DNA from: Priestia megaterium
Lineage (GTDB): Bacteria > Bacillota > Bacilli > Bacillales > Bacillaceae_H
Direction of reading: 5' to 3'
Assembly: GCF_009497655.1 (NCBI RefSeq)
Contig: NZ_CP023318.1
Location: 1-64,000, forward strand
DNA length: 64,000 nt
Made by a program: the position numbers and the translations under genes. Shown here piece by piece: positions 56,358-64,000 of this stretch (its first letter is position 1; every line of letters starts with the position of its first letter). The notes below the pieces were generated by a model. The model was given only the letters and a program-made list of their open reading frames with translations, did not search any database and had not been told where the DNA came from.

Positions 56358-57739
56358 AGGTTATTCTCTCCTATTAGTTTAGAGTTAAATTGTTCATTTA
56401 CCCTAAATTCAATAATTCTCTTGGAAGGCAAAGTTAATGTAAAAGTTGTTCCTTTTTTGACCTTACTTTTTACTAAAATATCGCCACCATGTTTTTTGAG
56501 GACATTGTAACAGTAGGTTAAACCAAGTCCAAAATTTGTTTGATTATGTTTAGTTGAATAAAATGGATCTAATACGTGAGTAAGTTCATCTTTTTCAATT
56601 CCTTTACCCTCATCTATAAAGTCAATATGAATCTTCCTTCGAGTCTTATAGACTTTTATTAGAATTACACCTTGGCCACTCATTGCCTCACTGGCATTTT
56701 TGATTATATTTAAATAAGTTTCTTGTAATTGCTCGGTATCACCAAAAACTATAGCATCGACTTCATATTGTTTAATGATTGTGATATCAGGATTCATATT
56801 TAAATAAGGTTTAAGCAAGTTAATTGCTGAATCTATACTTTTCATGAGGGAAAATTCAGATTCTTTAAGGTTTGTAACGTTTATCTTACTTTGAATACGC
56901 CTTGAAAGTTCTAAAACGTGATTTGTTGAATTTAAAACTAATTCTAGATTTTCAGCATACCTTTCTTCAGGTGGAATTTGTTCTTTGATCTGATTCACTA
57001 ATAAATCAATTTTAGCTATTTCATTTTTTATTGTATGGTTGAACAACGCTGTACCGGAACGCGCTGCTTTCATTGTGGAATCACGCATTTCTTTTTCGAA
57101 CCTAATTCGCACTCCAAGAATTCCATATTTAACTCCAAAGTAAACAAAAACAAGAAATTGAATTACTATAATCCAAGGATTATAATGCCATACGCCCACA
57201 ATCCCCAACGCTTCTAAGATAATATTTGTGATTAGCGCAAACGTAAACATTGGAACTACAAATACACAAGTCAGTATTTTTCTTCTCTTAATAATTGGAC
57301 GATCTTCTCGCCATGCGGCGTATATCAATAAAATATTAGCTACTATCACATATGGTACTACCCAAATCGCTAAGATACGGAAATTAACTTTAAACTCTGG
57401 ATATACTTGAAACATAAGATACATAATAAAGATTGGAATTAGTAAGAGCACCTTTAATATATTTCTCTTTCTTACATTACCAATTGCATCCGAATAAACT
57501 ATTCCAAAAATCAACATACCATATGGTGTAAAATAGTGTCCTATCGATGTAAATATCCCATCCAAATGTAATACCCATTCTGGCCGATGTATCCCTTTTC
57601 CTAGTAAGGCTCCTATCCCTCCAAAACCTCCACAAAACCCTATAACACTTGCCCATCTAATTTTCTCATTTTGAGGATTTCTAAAAAAAAGAATTGAACT
57701 CATTAACCACAGTAAAGCCACCATTATAAACATGAACAT
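56345..57739 (-). CDS. Membrane histidine kinase with seven-helix sensor
   Basis: A 464-aa protein. Residues 1-215 hold seven predicted membrane helices (7TM sensor type). H box: SGTALFNHTIKNEIAKIDLL. ATPase: NIIKNASEAM (N box), FIDEGKGIEKDEL (G1), FGLGLTYCYNVLKKHGG (G2). An H-T-I-K variant rather than HELR is seen. ATG 57739 follows AGAGGT at nine bases, and the gene starts 7 bases after the hydrolase stop. Signal unknown; the multi-helix sensor and the adjacent hydrolase suggest a lipid or small-molecule cue. Confidence 0.9.
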   Translation of the reverse strand: MFMFIMVALLWLMSSILFFRNPQNEKIRWASVIGFCGGFGGIGALLGKGIHRPEWVLHLDGIFTSIGHYFTPYGMLIFGIVYSDAIGNVRKRNILKVLLLIPIFIMYLMFQVYPEFKVNFRILAIWVVPYVIVANILLIYAAWREDRPIIKRRKILTCVFVVPMFTFALITNIILEALGIVGVWHYNPWIIVIQFLVFVYFGVKYGILGVRIRFEKEMRDSTMKAARSGTALFNHTIKNEIAKIDLLVNQIKEQIPPEERYAENLELVLNSTNHVLELSRRIQSKINVTNLKESEFSLMKSIDSAINLLKPYLNMNPDITIIKQYEVDAIVFGDTEQLQETYLNIIKNASEAMSGQGVILIKVYKTRRKIHIDFIDEGKGIEKDELTHVLDPFYSTKHNQTNFGLGLTYCYNVLKKHGGDILVKSKVKKGTTFTLTLPSKRIIEFRVNEQFNSKLIGENNLWTK

Positions 57740-57746
57740 ATGCCCA

Positions 57747-58727
57747 TTACCTCTTTAGCTTATTTTGTAGAAAAGAAATCGTATCCTTTGCAATCTTTTT
57801 TCGTTTAAGTACTATTCCTGCATGCCCACAATTATAGACACAACGTGTAGGTTTACCCCAAGACTCCCATAATAGATCTGCATCTTGAATATGAACGTAC
57901 TGATCATGTTTAGCAGAAATTAGTAGTATATTTTCTTTATTCATTTTTGGAGGTGCTTGATTTGGCTCGGTTAATTTCCAATACTTCACCAGATCGTTGT
58001 AATTAACTCCATGAGACTCTAAGTCCTTTCTTATATACTTACCAGGAATCGTATTCCATATTGAATAACTAAGGCGATTAGAATAGAATATAGAAACTAA
58101 TGCATCAATTTCTGACTCAAGTGTAGCAACTAAATTTGAGATAAAGCCACCGAGACTAACACCAATTATAATTACAGGACCTTGTTTGTTATTTTTTATC
58201 CATTGAATTAGAGCCCTTAAATCAACGATTGCTTGCCTAGTAGATTCAACAGTCCTATTAACATTGGCACTAACCATAAGTTCTCCACTGTAAAGTGATG
58301 CTTCTGGCTGACGTTCTAAATGGTAAGGAAGTGTATAGTAGTACATATTCCACCCTAAATTATTCATAATTGAATCATGAAAAATCTTCTTTACCCTATC
58401 AAACCCTTTCATTCGCCAACCATGTACAAAAATAACATTAGGCTTACTTCCAGCTTCATTTAAGAAAGACTCACCTCTTACGTAATCATTGGAATGATTC
58501 CCAGAAGGTATCAAACTTTCAAATCCAAATTCTCCTATGTTATAGCCATTTTGTTTAGAAGTTATATTCAAATCAATATCTGCAAGTGATGATGGTAGTT
58601 CAAAAAAAATATCTCTATCTATATTCGTTTGTGCATGAGCAGAATCAATATGGTATTGATTCTCTTTACTGCGGTCTTTATGCAAATCATGCAGAGCATA
58701 ATAATCTATCAATTTTGAAAGTAACAA
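57747..58727 (-). CDS. Alpha/beta hydrolase in a two-component operon
   Basis: A 326-aa soluble protein with PNVIFVHGWRMKGF (oxyanion HG), IIIGVSLGGFISN (nucleophile Ser in GVSLG, about residue 197), LLISAKHDQYVHIQD (acid) and YNCGHAGIV (His) - a complete catalytic triad pattern. No signal peptide. TTG 58727 follows a run of G at eight bases. Substrate unknown. It is the first gene of the hydrolase / kinase / regulator operon, so it may make or destroy the sensed molecule. Confidence 0.82.
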   Translation of the reverse strand: MLLSKLIDYYALHDLHKDRSKENQYHIDSAHAQTNIDRDIFFELPSSLADIDLNITSKQNGYNIGEFGFESLIPSGNHSNDYVRGESFLNEAGSKPNVIFVHGWRMKGFDRVKKIFHDSIMNNLGWNMYYYTLPYHLERQPEASLYSGELMVSANVNRTVESTRQAIVDLRALIQWIKNNKQGPVIIIGVSLGGFISNLVATLESEIDALVSIFYSNRLSYSIWNTIPGKYIRKDLESHGVNYNDLVKYWKLTEPNQAPPKMNKENILLISAKHDQYVHIQDADLLWESWGKPTRCVYNCGHAGIVLKRKKIAKDTISFLQNKLKR

Positions 58728-59140
58728 GTTAGTATCCCCCCCAGTCGATTCTTTATGTTTTGTTATTTTTTACATTATTTCTCATGATATCAAACTCTCT
58801 ACTATATTTACATGAATCAACAATCCCTTTATTTCTGATATACGAGAACCAATTAATCTCTTTTTGTTGACATTAAGATAAATAAAACTATTTTTTTACC
58901 AATTTTTGAATTGTGCGATAGTCTATAGACCTAACTTTTATAAAAAAAGAATTTTTGTCACTTTAATTAATGTTAAATGTCTCACTAACTGAGTAGAAAT
59001 TCTCTACATTGGGAATAGAAATTATCTTAATTCCATCCTAAAAATAGATAATGGACTGTTATTAGTTCATTGCAGAACCCACCCTATTTCTTTAGAGCAG
59101 AAATCGGCTTCATTCAAAGCAATAAGTCCACCCTTAGTTT

Positions 59141-59273
59141 AACTTAATTTGAACTTAATAACTATTTTTCAAGCAACCAAAGGATAAGTTCAACTAAACC
59201 CACCACAAGTTCATCATACGTTCACCACAAAACACACCAACACTAATTCAAGTAGAACTTAAGTTAAACTTAA
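59141..59273 (+). repeat. Paired AACTTAA boxes at 11-bp spacing
   Basis: AACTTAA-N4-AACTTAA occurs at 59141-59158 and again at 59256-59273. Between them are GTTCA half-sites in the AT-rich gap 58728-59545, which holds no gene. Confidence 0.45.
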
Positions 59274-59370
59274 GTCATAACAGTTCATAAAATAAGATAT
59301 ATAAGCAAACTCCAAACAGGAATTGTTGATTTTTTGTCGAAATCATATAAAATTAAATGAATAGGTGGCT

Positions 59371-59510
59371 GTGAATTGAGTGAATACACATAAACCTAAC
59401 AGGTAAATAACCGTGAACTGAGTGAACATAATCAAATGAAGTGAGTGAATGACTGTGAACCGGATGAACTTTCATAAAACTTACAAATGAATGACTGTGA
59501 ACTGAGTGAA
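59371..59510 (+). repeat. Iteron array: four 14-bp repeats at exact 42-bp period
   Basis: GTGAA(T/C)TGAGTGAA or GTGAACCGGATGAA starts at 59371, 59413, 59455 and 59497, exactly 42 bp apart (four helical turns). Spacers share CATAA and AAATGAATGACT. The last unit ends just before the ribosome site of the next gene. Such arrays are typical of plasmid replication origins or partition centromeres. Confidence 0.75.
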
Positions 59511-59545
59511 TGTACATAAAACCCTAATAAATGGTGGTGGATTAC

Positions 59546-60112
59546 ATGAATAATTCTGAAAGTGCAAACTTCATTGGTGTACCAGAAGCATCTGAATATA
59601 CCAATATTCCTCCTGAAACATTAAAAAGGTATTTAATTAACCATGAACAGTTTTTGAATTTCAAAAAAGAAGGTAGACGTTATAAAATAAGTATTGAATC
59701 GCTAGATCTATTAAAGAAAATCCGTGAACTCTATAGCGAGGGGTTACTAAAAGAAGATGTAAACGATAATTTGGCAAGTGATGGACTTCCTATAACTATT
59801 ACAGTCAAAAATCAAGAAGAAAAAGGTTCTATCTCTATAAACGATGAACTAAGTGAAATAAAAAAGATGTTACAACAACAAGAACAACAGATGACACAGC
59901 AGATGCAATTTAATCAAAAGTTAGTAGAAGAGTTACAGAAAGTTAGCCAAACCAATCAAGAATTAAAACAAATGATAAATAGAAAAGATACTGAGTTGAT
60001 AGGAGAGTTAAGAAAAGGATTATCAGAAAGTAAAAGGATGATTGAAGAAGCTTCTGCTAGTGCAGAGTTAGAAAAGAAAAAAACATGGTGGGAAAAATTA
60101 ATAGGTAAATAA
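59546..60112 (+). CDS. MerR-like coiled-coil protein (DUF3967-like)
   Basis: A 188-aa protein. The N-terminus (NFIGVPEASEYTNIPPETLKRYLINHEQFLNFKKEGRRYKISIESLDLLKKI) is a MerR-type HTH, the middle a Gln-rich coiled coil (QQQEQQMTQQMQFNQKLVEEL), and the tail ends in KKTWWEKLIGK as in DUF3967 proteins of Bacillus plasmids. ATG 59546 lies after GGTGGTGG; the preceding frame to 59531 belongs to the leader. It is the prime candidate to bind the 42-bp array just upstream, with a role in replication or partition. Confidence 0.78.
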   Translation: MNNSESANFIGVPEASEYTNIPPETLKRYLINHEQFLNFKKEGRRYKISIESLDLLKKIRELYSEGLLKEDVNDNLASDGLPITITVKNQEEKGSISINDELSEIKKMLQQQEQQMTQQMQFNQKLVEELQKVSQTNQELKQMINRKDTELIGELRKGLSESKRMIEEASASAELEKKKTWWEKLIGK

Positions 60113-60113
60113 T

Positions 60114-60161
60114 AAAAAGCTTCTACTAGTGGGTCAGTCCCCGAGATAGTAGAAGCTTTTT
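60114..60161 (+). terminator. Perfect 15-bp terminator
   Basis: AAAAAGCTTCTACTA and TAGTAGAAGCTTTTT pair around 18 nt. Confidence 0.85.
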
Positions 60162-60220
60162 ATTGTTATGTTGTAACTTGATTATAAAATCCGTCGATTA
60201 TAACACATTTTTAATATATT

Positions 60221-60248
60221 GAGGAGGGTTATTTTTTTGACCCTCCTC
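60221..60248. terminator. GC-rich hairpin, copy B
   Basis: GAGGAGGGT and ACCCTCCTC pair around a T-rich loop; read in reverse it matches copy A at 55632 at 25 of 28 bases. Confidence 0.55.
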
Positions 60249-60339
60249 AATCTTTAAAATGAATTGTATAATAAAATAAATTTATTATTAAGGAAAAACA
60301 GTTAAAAAGAATTCTTTTGAGATATATTACTAATTTTTA

Positions 60340-60369
60340 TTGAATTATGAGATTAATTAACGCTATAAT
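60340..60369 (+). promoter_or_regulatory. Predicted promoter of the HTH/rep-like gene
   Basis: TTGAAT, 18 bases, TATAAT. RNA would start at about 60376 and have a 270-base leader. Confidence 0.5.
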
Positions 60370-60400
60370 AAAACTAACAAAAATGACCGGAATAGAAAAA

Positions 60401-60483
60401 AGACTTCAACTGTTTAAGTAGTGCGACCAACACACTTAAACCGTTCCCCCTAATTGCGGTAGGGAAAACACTTGTCGAAGTCT
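60401..60483 (+). ncRNA. Three-way-junction leader RNA
   Basis: AGACTTC and GAAGTCT close the structure; inside are a long hairpin (GTTTAAGT and GTG pairing with CAC and ACTTAAAC around CGACCAA) and a short one (CCCTA/TAGGG around ATTGCGG). All stems are perfect except one base. It probably acts as a regulatory leader or as an antisense-RNA target. Confidence 0.6.
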
Positions 60484-60579
60484 CTTGTTAATAGATTTAG
60501 TTTTCTATAAAGTAAAACTTATGTTTTTATTTTATATGAAATTAACATCTATTTCAAGGGCTTAGTTCATCAAAATCAA

Positions 60580-60619
60580 GGCATTGTTTTCCTTTCTTAA
60601 GGGAAATAGTGTCTTTTTT
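60580..60619 (+). terminator. Attenuator-like terminator ahead of the rep-like gene
   Basis: GGCATTGTTTTCC pairs with GGGAAATAGTGTC (G-U pairs allowed) and T6 follows. It lies 12 bases upstream of the ribosome site AAGGAG, inside the leader, so it can only work by premature termination. Confidence 0.6.
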
Positions 60620-60646
60620 GTGTTCCTTGAAGGAGAAGATGAACAA

Positions 60647-61948
60647 ATGACAAAAATATTGACCTGCTATTTAAAAGATGTAGACACCTTCAACGGAAGG
60701 TTTAAGTGGTTATGGAAGAATAAATCCATACTTCGGAAAAAGAAAGAAGAGTTTTTAGAAATTATTCGTACCCATTACAAACAGAACCAATCAGCCATAC
60801 ATAAAGAATTTCCTAAAAAAAGAATGGAAATGCTCGATCATGTCATCTATAACCTAGTGGCTACAGGCATCCAAGCCATTCGTTCTGAAACGCTCATGAA
60901 GAAATTTGAAGTTTCTAAAAGTACGGTTTCTCGTTTTGTACGTTCGTTAAAAGCGACGCCGTTTGTCCTTGTAGCACGTTACATTAAAGAGGATGCAACA
61001 GGTACTCATCCTGATAGCTATGTGTTTATTCTTAAAAGCCATAAGAACTTTAATCACATTTGCGAAGAAATCTTTTTTGCCCATGATACAACAGGTATAC
61101 AAACGGTCCAACAAGAAGAAATGACAACTCCTGTGACGCTTCCTGTGATGCATCCTGAAAGTGTTGAAAACGTTGATACAACAAGCTTAAAGGCCGATAA
61201 ATCATCTGGTGCCTTTATTAACCTTGATTTACCTGTAAATCATATAAATAATCATTTAATGTCTGCTTCACAGTCATTTACTTATATCAAAGGTGTTCCT
61301 AAGAAAGTCAATCAAGTCTACGCAGGTAAGTATGGTCATCAATTAAAAGACTTTTATGCTCGCATTCAAAATGCTGCAAAAACCGTCAAACGAGATACAG
61401 AGATTGATATTACTAAAGGGCAAGTACATGAAATTGCGTATACATCTATTATTGGATTAGACAAATATGTACATGAAGCTAATCATAAAGGCAATTCTTT
61501 GTCCTTAGATAATATGTGCCAATTACTCTATAAAATTGCGAAAAACCAATTCTATCAGTTGGTTGATCCTAAAAACCAGGATTATTCATCAGTATATCCA
61601 ACTCATGAGGAAGTTATACATAAAGAAGAGTCATCAACAAAATTGTTTATACCAAAACATATTATCCGTAAAGAAATCGTTCCTGATTGGTTACAGGCTG
61701 AGCAGGATCAAGAGAAGGGTACAAAAAAAGTAGAACTATCTTTAGAACAACAGCTTGAAATGATTCAGTTAAAACAAGACCTAGGACAAGAACTTACACC
61801 AGAAGAAGAGAACTTGCTGCAAGAACATTGCTCAACATACAGTACGTTAGAAATGGCGAAACTGAAACAAGATTTAGGACAAGCATTAACACCTGAGGAG
61901 CAGAAATTGTTGCATCAACATGTTAAATTAAAGGAACCAGCTTCTTAA
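60647..61948 (+). CDS. HTH protein, candidate plasmid replication initiator
   Basis: A 433-aa protein. The N-terminal part is basic (FNGRFKWLWKNKSILRKKKEEFLEIIRTHYKQ); LYNLVATGIQAIRSETLMKKFEVSKSTVSRFVRSLK is a helix-turn-helix. A central segment is hydrophilic; near the end, LKQDLGQELTPEEENLL and LKQDLGQALTPEEQKLL repeat. ATG 60647 follows AAGGAG at 11 bases; the frame is open to TTG 60584 inside the attenuator. The iterons upstream and the structured leader favour a replication role, but I cannot assign a Rep family, and a transcription regulator is possible. Confidence 0.6.
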   Translation: MTKILTCYLKDVDTFNGRFKWLWKNKSILRKKKEEFLEIIRTHYKQNQSAIHKEFPKKRMEMLDHVIYNLVATGIQAIRSETLMKKFEVSKSTVSRFVRSLKATPFVLVARYIKEDATGTHPDSYVFILKSHKNFNHICEEIFFAHDTTGIQTVQQEEMTTPVTLPVMHPESVENVDTTSLKADKSSGAFINLDLPVNHINNHLMSASQSFTYIKGVPKKVNQVYAGKYGHQLKDFYARIQNAAKTVKRDTEIDITKGQVHEIAYTSIIGLDKYVHEANHKGNSLSLDNMCQLLYKIAKNQFYQLVDPKNQDYSSVYPTHEEVIHKEESSTKLFIPKHIIRKEIVPDWLQAEQDQEKGTKKVELSLEQQLEMIQLKQDLGQELTPEEENLLQEHCSTYSTLEMAKLKQDLGQALTPEEQKLLHQHVKLKEPAS

Positions 61949-62014
61949 TTTTTAAAAATAGCTAAAGTACAGCAAGGACTTTCACTATTTTTAACGTATT
62001 CAGTGTTTTAAGGG

Positions 62015-62099
62015 CGGACTTGGCAGGATTTGAACCTGCAAGACACCAAAGTTGTATAGTGTAATACGACTGGCTGCTCTGCCATTGAGCTACAAGTCC
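62015..62099 (-). tRNA. tRNA-like gene with oversized anticodon arm
   Basis: Acceptor GGACTTG/CAAGTCC, D arm GCTC-AATGGCA-GAGC and T arm GCAGG-TTCAAAT-CCTGC are perfect and canonical. The region between D and T arms is about 35 nt instead of about 22 and folds into one long arm (CCA-GTCGTAT-TACACT-ATACAAC-TTGG, one mismatch), with no normal 7-nt anticodon loop. Total 85 nt; no CCA is encoded. It may be a decayed or modified tRNA; the anticodon cannot be read with confidence. Confidence 0.65.
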
Positions 62100-62259
62100 A
62101 CACTACAAGTATGCACATAGTCTTTGTTTATATGTACGACAGAAGAAAATGTAAAAAGTGAAGAAATCCCTTAGAAGCTAAATTATTATTAGGATATGTT
62201 TATTTAGAACACTGTTCTAAATAATAAATAAATCTATATCTACGCAGGAGGAGCACATT

Positions 62260-63039
62260 ATGCCACATAAAATTACGTTAACTGGATCAGCCACAGGACC
62301 ACTACGAGAATACGATCGCTATGTTGCCTTTGATATGCGTGAAAAAGGGTCACCATCTGCGCCTAAAGGCTTGAAGAAGAGTACGTTTATTTCGTACACG
62401 GTATTTGTTGCAAAGAAGGCTTTTAACAAAACAGGTCTCACGAAAAAAAGTATTATGCATGAAAAAATCTTAATTCAAGGCGAACCAACTTTAGACATTC
62501 CGATTGATGAATGCCCTGGTGAAGTAGGTGTAATCTGCTTCCAGATTACCGTTCTCCCGAATAAGAAAGACAAAGAAGACAATGAACCAAACGATAAAAA
62601 AGAGGCCAAACAAGAGGCTTCTGCAGCGCAACAAGAAGTTGCTGCTACCAAACAGGAAGAAAAACCGGCACCTACTTCTCAACCTGCAGCAAATGAAGAG
62701 AAGAAAGCTGAAAAAGTACAGACAGAAGTGAAGGAGACACCTGTTCAAGAGAAAAAGGTGGAGCCACAAAAGAAACAAATAACAAATCAGCCAAAAGGGA
62801 CACAAGATCTTCTGAGTTTCGACGAAATCATCGTACCTGAAGAGTTCTTAAAGACACGTCCAAACCCTCAAAAAACACAAAAGGTCATTGATTTTGTGAA
62901 ACGTACAGGGCGCCTGGATGAGCCATTAACGATCGAAAAAGGATCGAATATCTTGAAAGATGGTTACCGTCGTTATATTGTGGCCAAAACCCTTAAAATG
63001 GATAAAGTTCCAGTTATGTACGAATACCAGAAGTCATAA
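62260..63039 (+). CDS. ParB-domain protein with low-complexity linker
   Basis: A 259-aa protein. Residues 1-105 are beta-rich (HKITLTGSATGPLREYDRYVAFDMREKG, IPIDECPGEVGVICFQITVLP), possibly an OB-like domain. Residues 105-185 are an Ala/Glu/Lys/Gln-rich linker. Residues 185-259 form a ParB/sulfiredoxin-like domain (SFDEIIVPEEFLKTRPNPQKTQKVIDFVKRTGRLDEPLTIEKG-ILKDGYRRYIVAKTL). ATG 62260 follows GCAGGAGGAGC. There is no HTH as in true ParB, so a DNA-metabolism role is more likely than partition. Confidence 0.7.
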   Translation: MPHKITLTGSATGPLREYDRYVAFDMREKGSPSAPKGLKKSTFISYTVFVAKKAFNKTGLTKKSIMHEKILIQGEPTLDIPIDECPGEVGVICFQITVLPNKKDKEDNEPNDKKEAKQEASAAQQEVAATKQEEKPAPTSQPAANEEKKAEKVQTEVKETPVQEKKVEPQKKQITNQPKGTQDLLSFDEIIVPEEFLKTRPNPQKTQKVIDFVKRTGRLDEPLTIEKGSNILKDGYRRYIVAKTLKMDKVPVMYEYQKS

Positions 63040-63082
63040 TGTATTTCCTTGAAGATGACCCATTGCAAGGAGAGCGATAACA

Positions 63083-63577
63083 GTGACGATTGTGAAGGAA
63101 AGCATCATTTATCCATTACCACAGGATCAAGACATTGCAGAAATAGAAGGTTCTTTTCGCGTCCAACTGCCTAACGATTATAAAGAATTCTTGAAACAAT
63201 ATAACGGATGTACAGTAATAGATTCTACACCACTAACAATCATCAATAAGAGGTGTCAAATTGAACGTTTTTTGGGCATTATTAAAAACTTCAATGAGCA
63301 TCCTTATGGTGTGTATGATATTGGTTGCTGCGAAACCTCTTTAGGAGAACAAGGCCGGAATTTTTATGATGAAGATCTCATTGGATCTGAATTAATTCCA
63401 ATTGCGAAGCTAGCATGGGGAGATTATTTATGTTTGAACTTTCACTACGATAAGAACAATCCGTCTGTTGATTTCCTAGACTACGAAGAATCATATGAAT
63501 GTGATCCAGCTACATCAAAGATTGCTGATACCTTTCAAGATTTTTTGAGTATGTTATTATCTAAGGATACAAAATAG
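63083..63577 (+). CDS. SMI1/KNR4 (SUKH) family protein
   Basis: A 164-aa protein. The SUKH pattern is clear: AEIEGSFRVQLPNDYKEFLKQYNGCTV near the start, and LIPIAKLAWGDYLCLNFHYDKNNPSVDFLDYEE in the second half, ending SKIADTFQDFLSMLL. SUKH proteins are common immunity proteins against nuclease toxins in Bacillus. GTG 63083 follows AAGGAGAGCG. No toxin is visible within the window. Confidence 0.85.
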   Translation: MTIVKESIIYPLPQDQDIAEIEGSFRVQLPNDYKEFLKQYNGCTVIDSTPLTIINKRCQIERFLGIIKNFNEHPYGVYDIGCCETSLGEQGRNFYDEDLIGSELIPIAKLAWGDYLCLNFHYDKNNPSVDFLDYEESYECDPATSKIADTFQDFLSMLLSKDTK

Positions 63578-63648
63578 CAGAAAATGCTATTTCGTAATGA
63601 GATTATCTACTCATTTTGATTTTCAATCATAAAAGAGGAAGTGTCGAC

Positions 63649-64000
63649 ATGAAAAAGTGGCTTTGGATCATGTTATCCGTTGGAGTTATTACTCTCGTGT
63701 TTATGATAAATTACTTTATAGACAAAAGTCAGCAACAACAAAGCATGATACACAGCGTCTCACTTACAACCAGCACATCTCCTGAGCAACAAAACATTGT
63801 AGAAGTAAAAAAAATGTACAAACAAACCACTGATTACTTTGATTATGAGCAAAAACAAAAGGCTGATTCTCTTAGGATGTACTACGGACAACCGGGAAGC
63901 ACTCTTAACCAATATAAAGAGCTTCAAGGCATTCAACCTTCTATGATTCATGATGTGAATGTGCATTGGAAAAGTGAGCAACATGTCATCATCAACATTA
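63649..64000 (+). CDS. Signal-anchored protein, cut by window end
   Basis: Partial: at least 117 residues, starting MKKWLWIMLSVGVITLVFM, with a membrane helix at about residues 4-22, then a hydrophilic Gln-rich region (DKSQQQQSMIHS... VEVKKMYKQTTDYFDYEQKQK). ATG 63649 follows AAAAGAGGAAGTG. There is no stop before the edge. No family is recognised; it is probably an extracytoplasmic protein. Confidence 0.6.
   Translation, partial: MKKWLWIMLSVGVITLVFMINYFIDKSQQQQSMIHSVSLTTSTSPEQQNIVEVKKMYKQTTDYFDYEQKQKADSLRMYYGQPGSTLNQYKELQGIQPSMIHDVNVHWKSEQHVIINI

Noticed and set aside
59371-59510. 42-bp periodic array as a CRISPR
   Set aside because: Spacers are alike rather than unique, the repeat is only 14 bp and there is no cas gene.

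Overview
The window looks like part of a large, low-GC conjugative plasmid (or integrated element) from a Firmicute of the Bacillus/Priestia group, with Priestia (Bacillus) megaterium as the best guess. The evidence is AT-rich DNA, strong AGGAGG-type ribosome sites, frequent TTG/GTG starts, Bacillus-type families (VanZ, DUF3888, DUF4304, SunI/YnzG, FtsW/RodA paralogues, ECF sigma/anti-sigma pairs) and a Gram-positive conjugation cluster of the pLS20 kind. No chromosomal core gene is seen, and no rRNA.

Layout. 0-9 kb: short, mostly unrecognised genes on both strands (small membrane proteins, a VanZ protein, DUF3888), including a run of immunity-like proteins (DUF6678-like, DUF4304-like and others) without a visible toxin. 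9.1-9.9 kb: a serine resolvase with its res site. 10.3-15.8 kb: thioredoxin-like protein, a possible structured leader, a ProP-type symporter, a MarR regulator with two palindromes in front of an MFS efflux gene, and two small genes. 16-22.7 kb: two SEDS (FtsW/RodA) genes, each beside a tiny membrane protein, and two ECF sigma/anti-sigma pairs. 22.8-29.5 kb: an MFS transporter and many small membrane proteins, including two paralogue families and a SunI-like bacteriocin-immunity protein. 29.5-30.1 kb: an exported L,D-transpeptidase.

30.4-54.8 kb, all on the minus strand: mobilisation and type IV secretion. In transcription order: Xre regulator, pilin-like VirB2, TPR-like protein, VirD4 coupling ATPase with an inserted beta domain, VirB6 with an 11-unit repeat tail, VirB3-like DUF5592, VirB4, a peptidoglycan hydrolase split by a group II intron, two membrane proteins, a strong oriT candidate, RHH-like accessory proteins around a MOBL/MobP2 relaxase, an ArdC-type antirestriction protein, a Toprim (primase-like) protein and a membrane-anchored Mrr-type nuclease. 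55-58.7 kb: a divergent Xre pair and a hydrolase / histidine kinase / response regulator operon. 58.7-62 kb: probable replication/maintenance region with a 42-bp-period iteron array ahead of a MerR-like coiled-coil protein, then an HTH protein behind a structured leader ending in an attenuator-like terminator. 62-64 kb: a tRNA-like gene with an oversized anticodon arm, a ParB-domain protein, a SUKH protein and a gene cut by the window end.

A degenerate ~50-bp intergenic element recurs at least sixteen times between 1.5 and 28.3 kb, always next to gene 3' ends and often beside terminators, but was not seen in the conjugation half. This suggests that the left (cargo) half and the right (transfer/replication) half have different histories. 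The most interesting signals are this element, the oriT and iteron arrays, the rep-leader attenuator, the intron-split hydrolase, the 432-bp terminal-inverted-repeat element, the odd tRNA and a probable ATA-initiated repressor.
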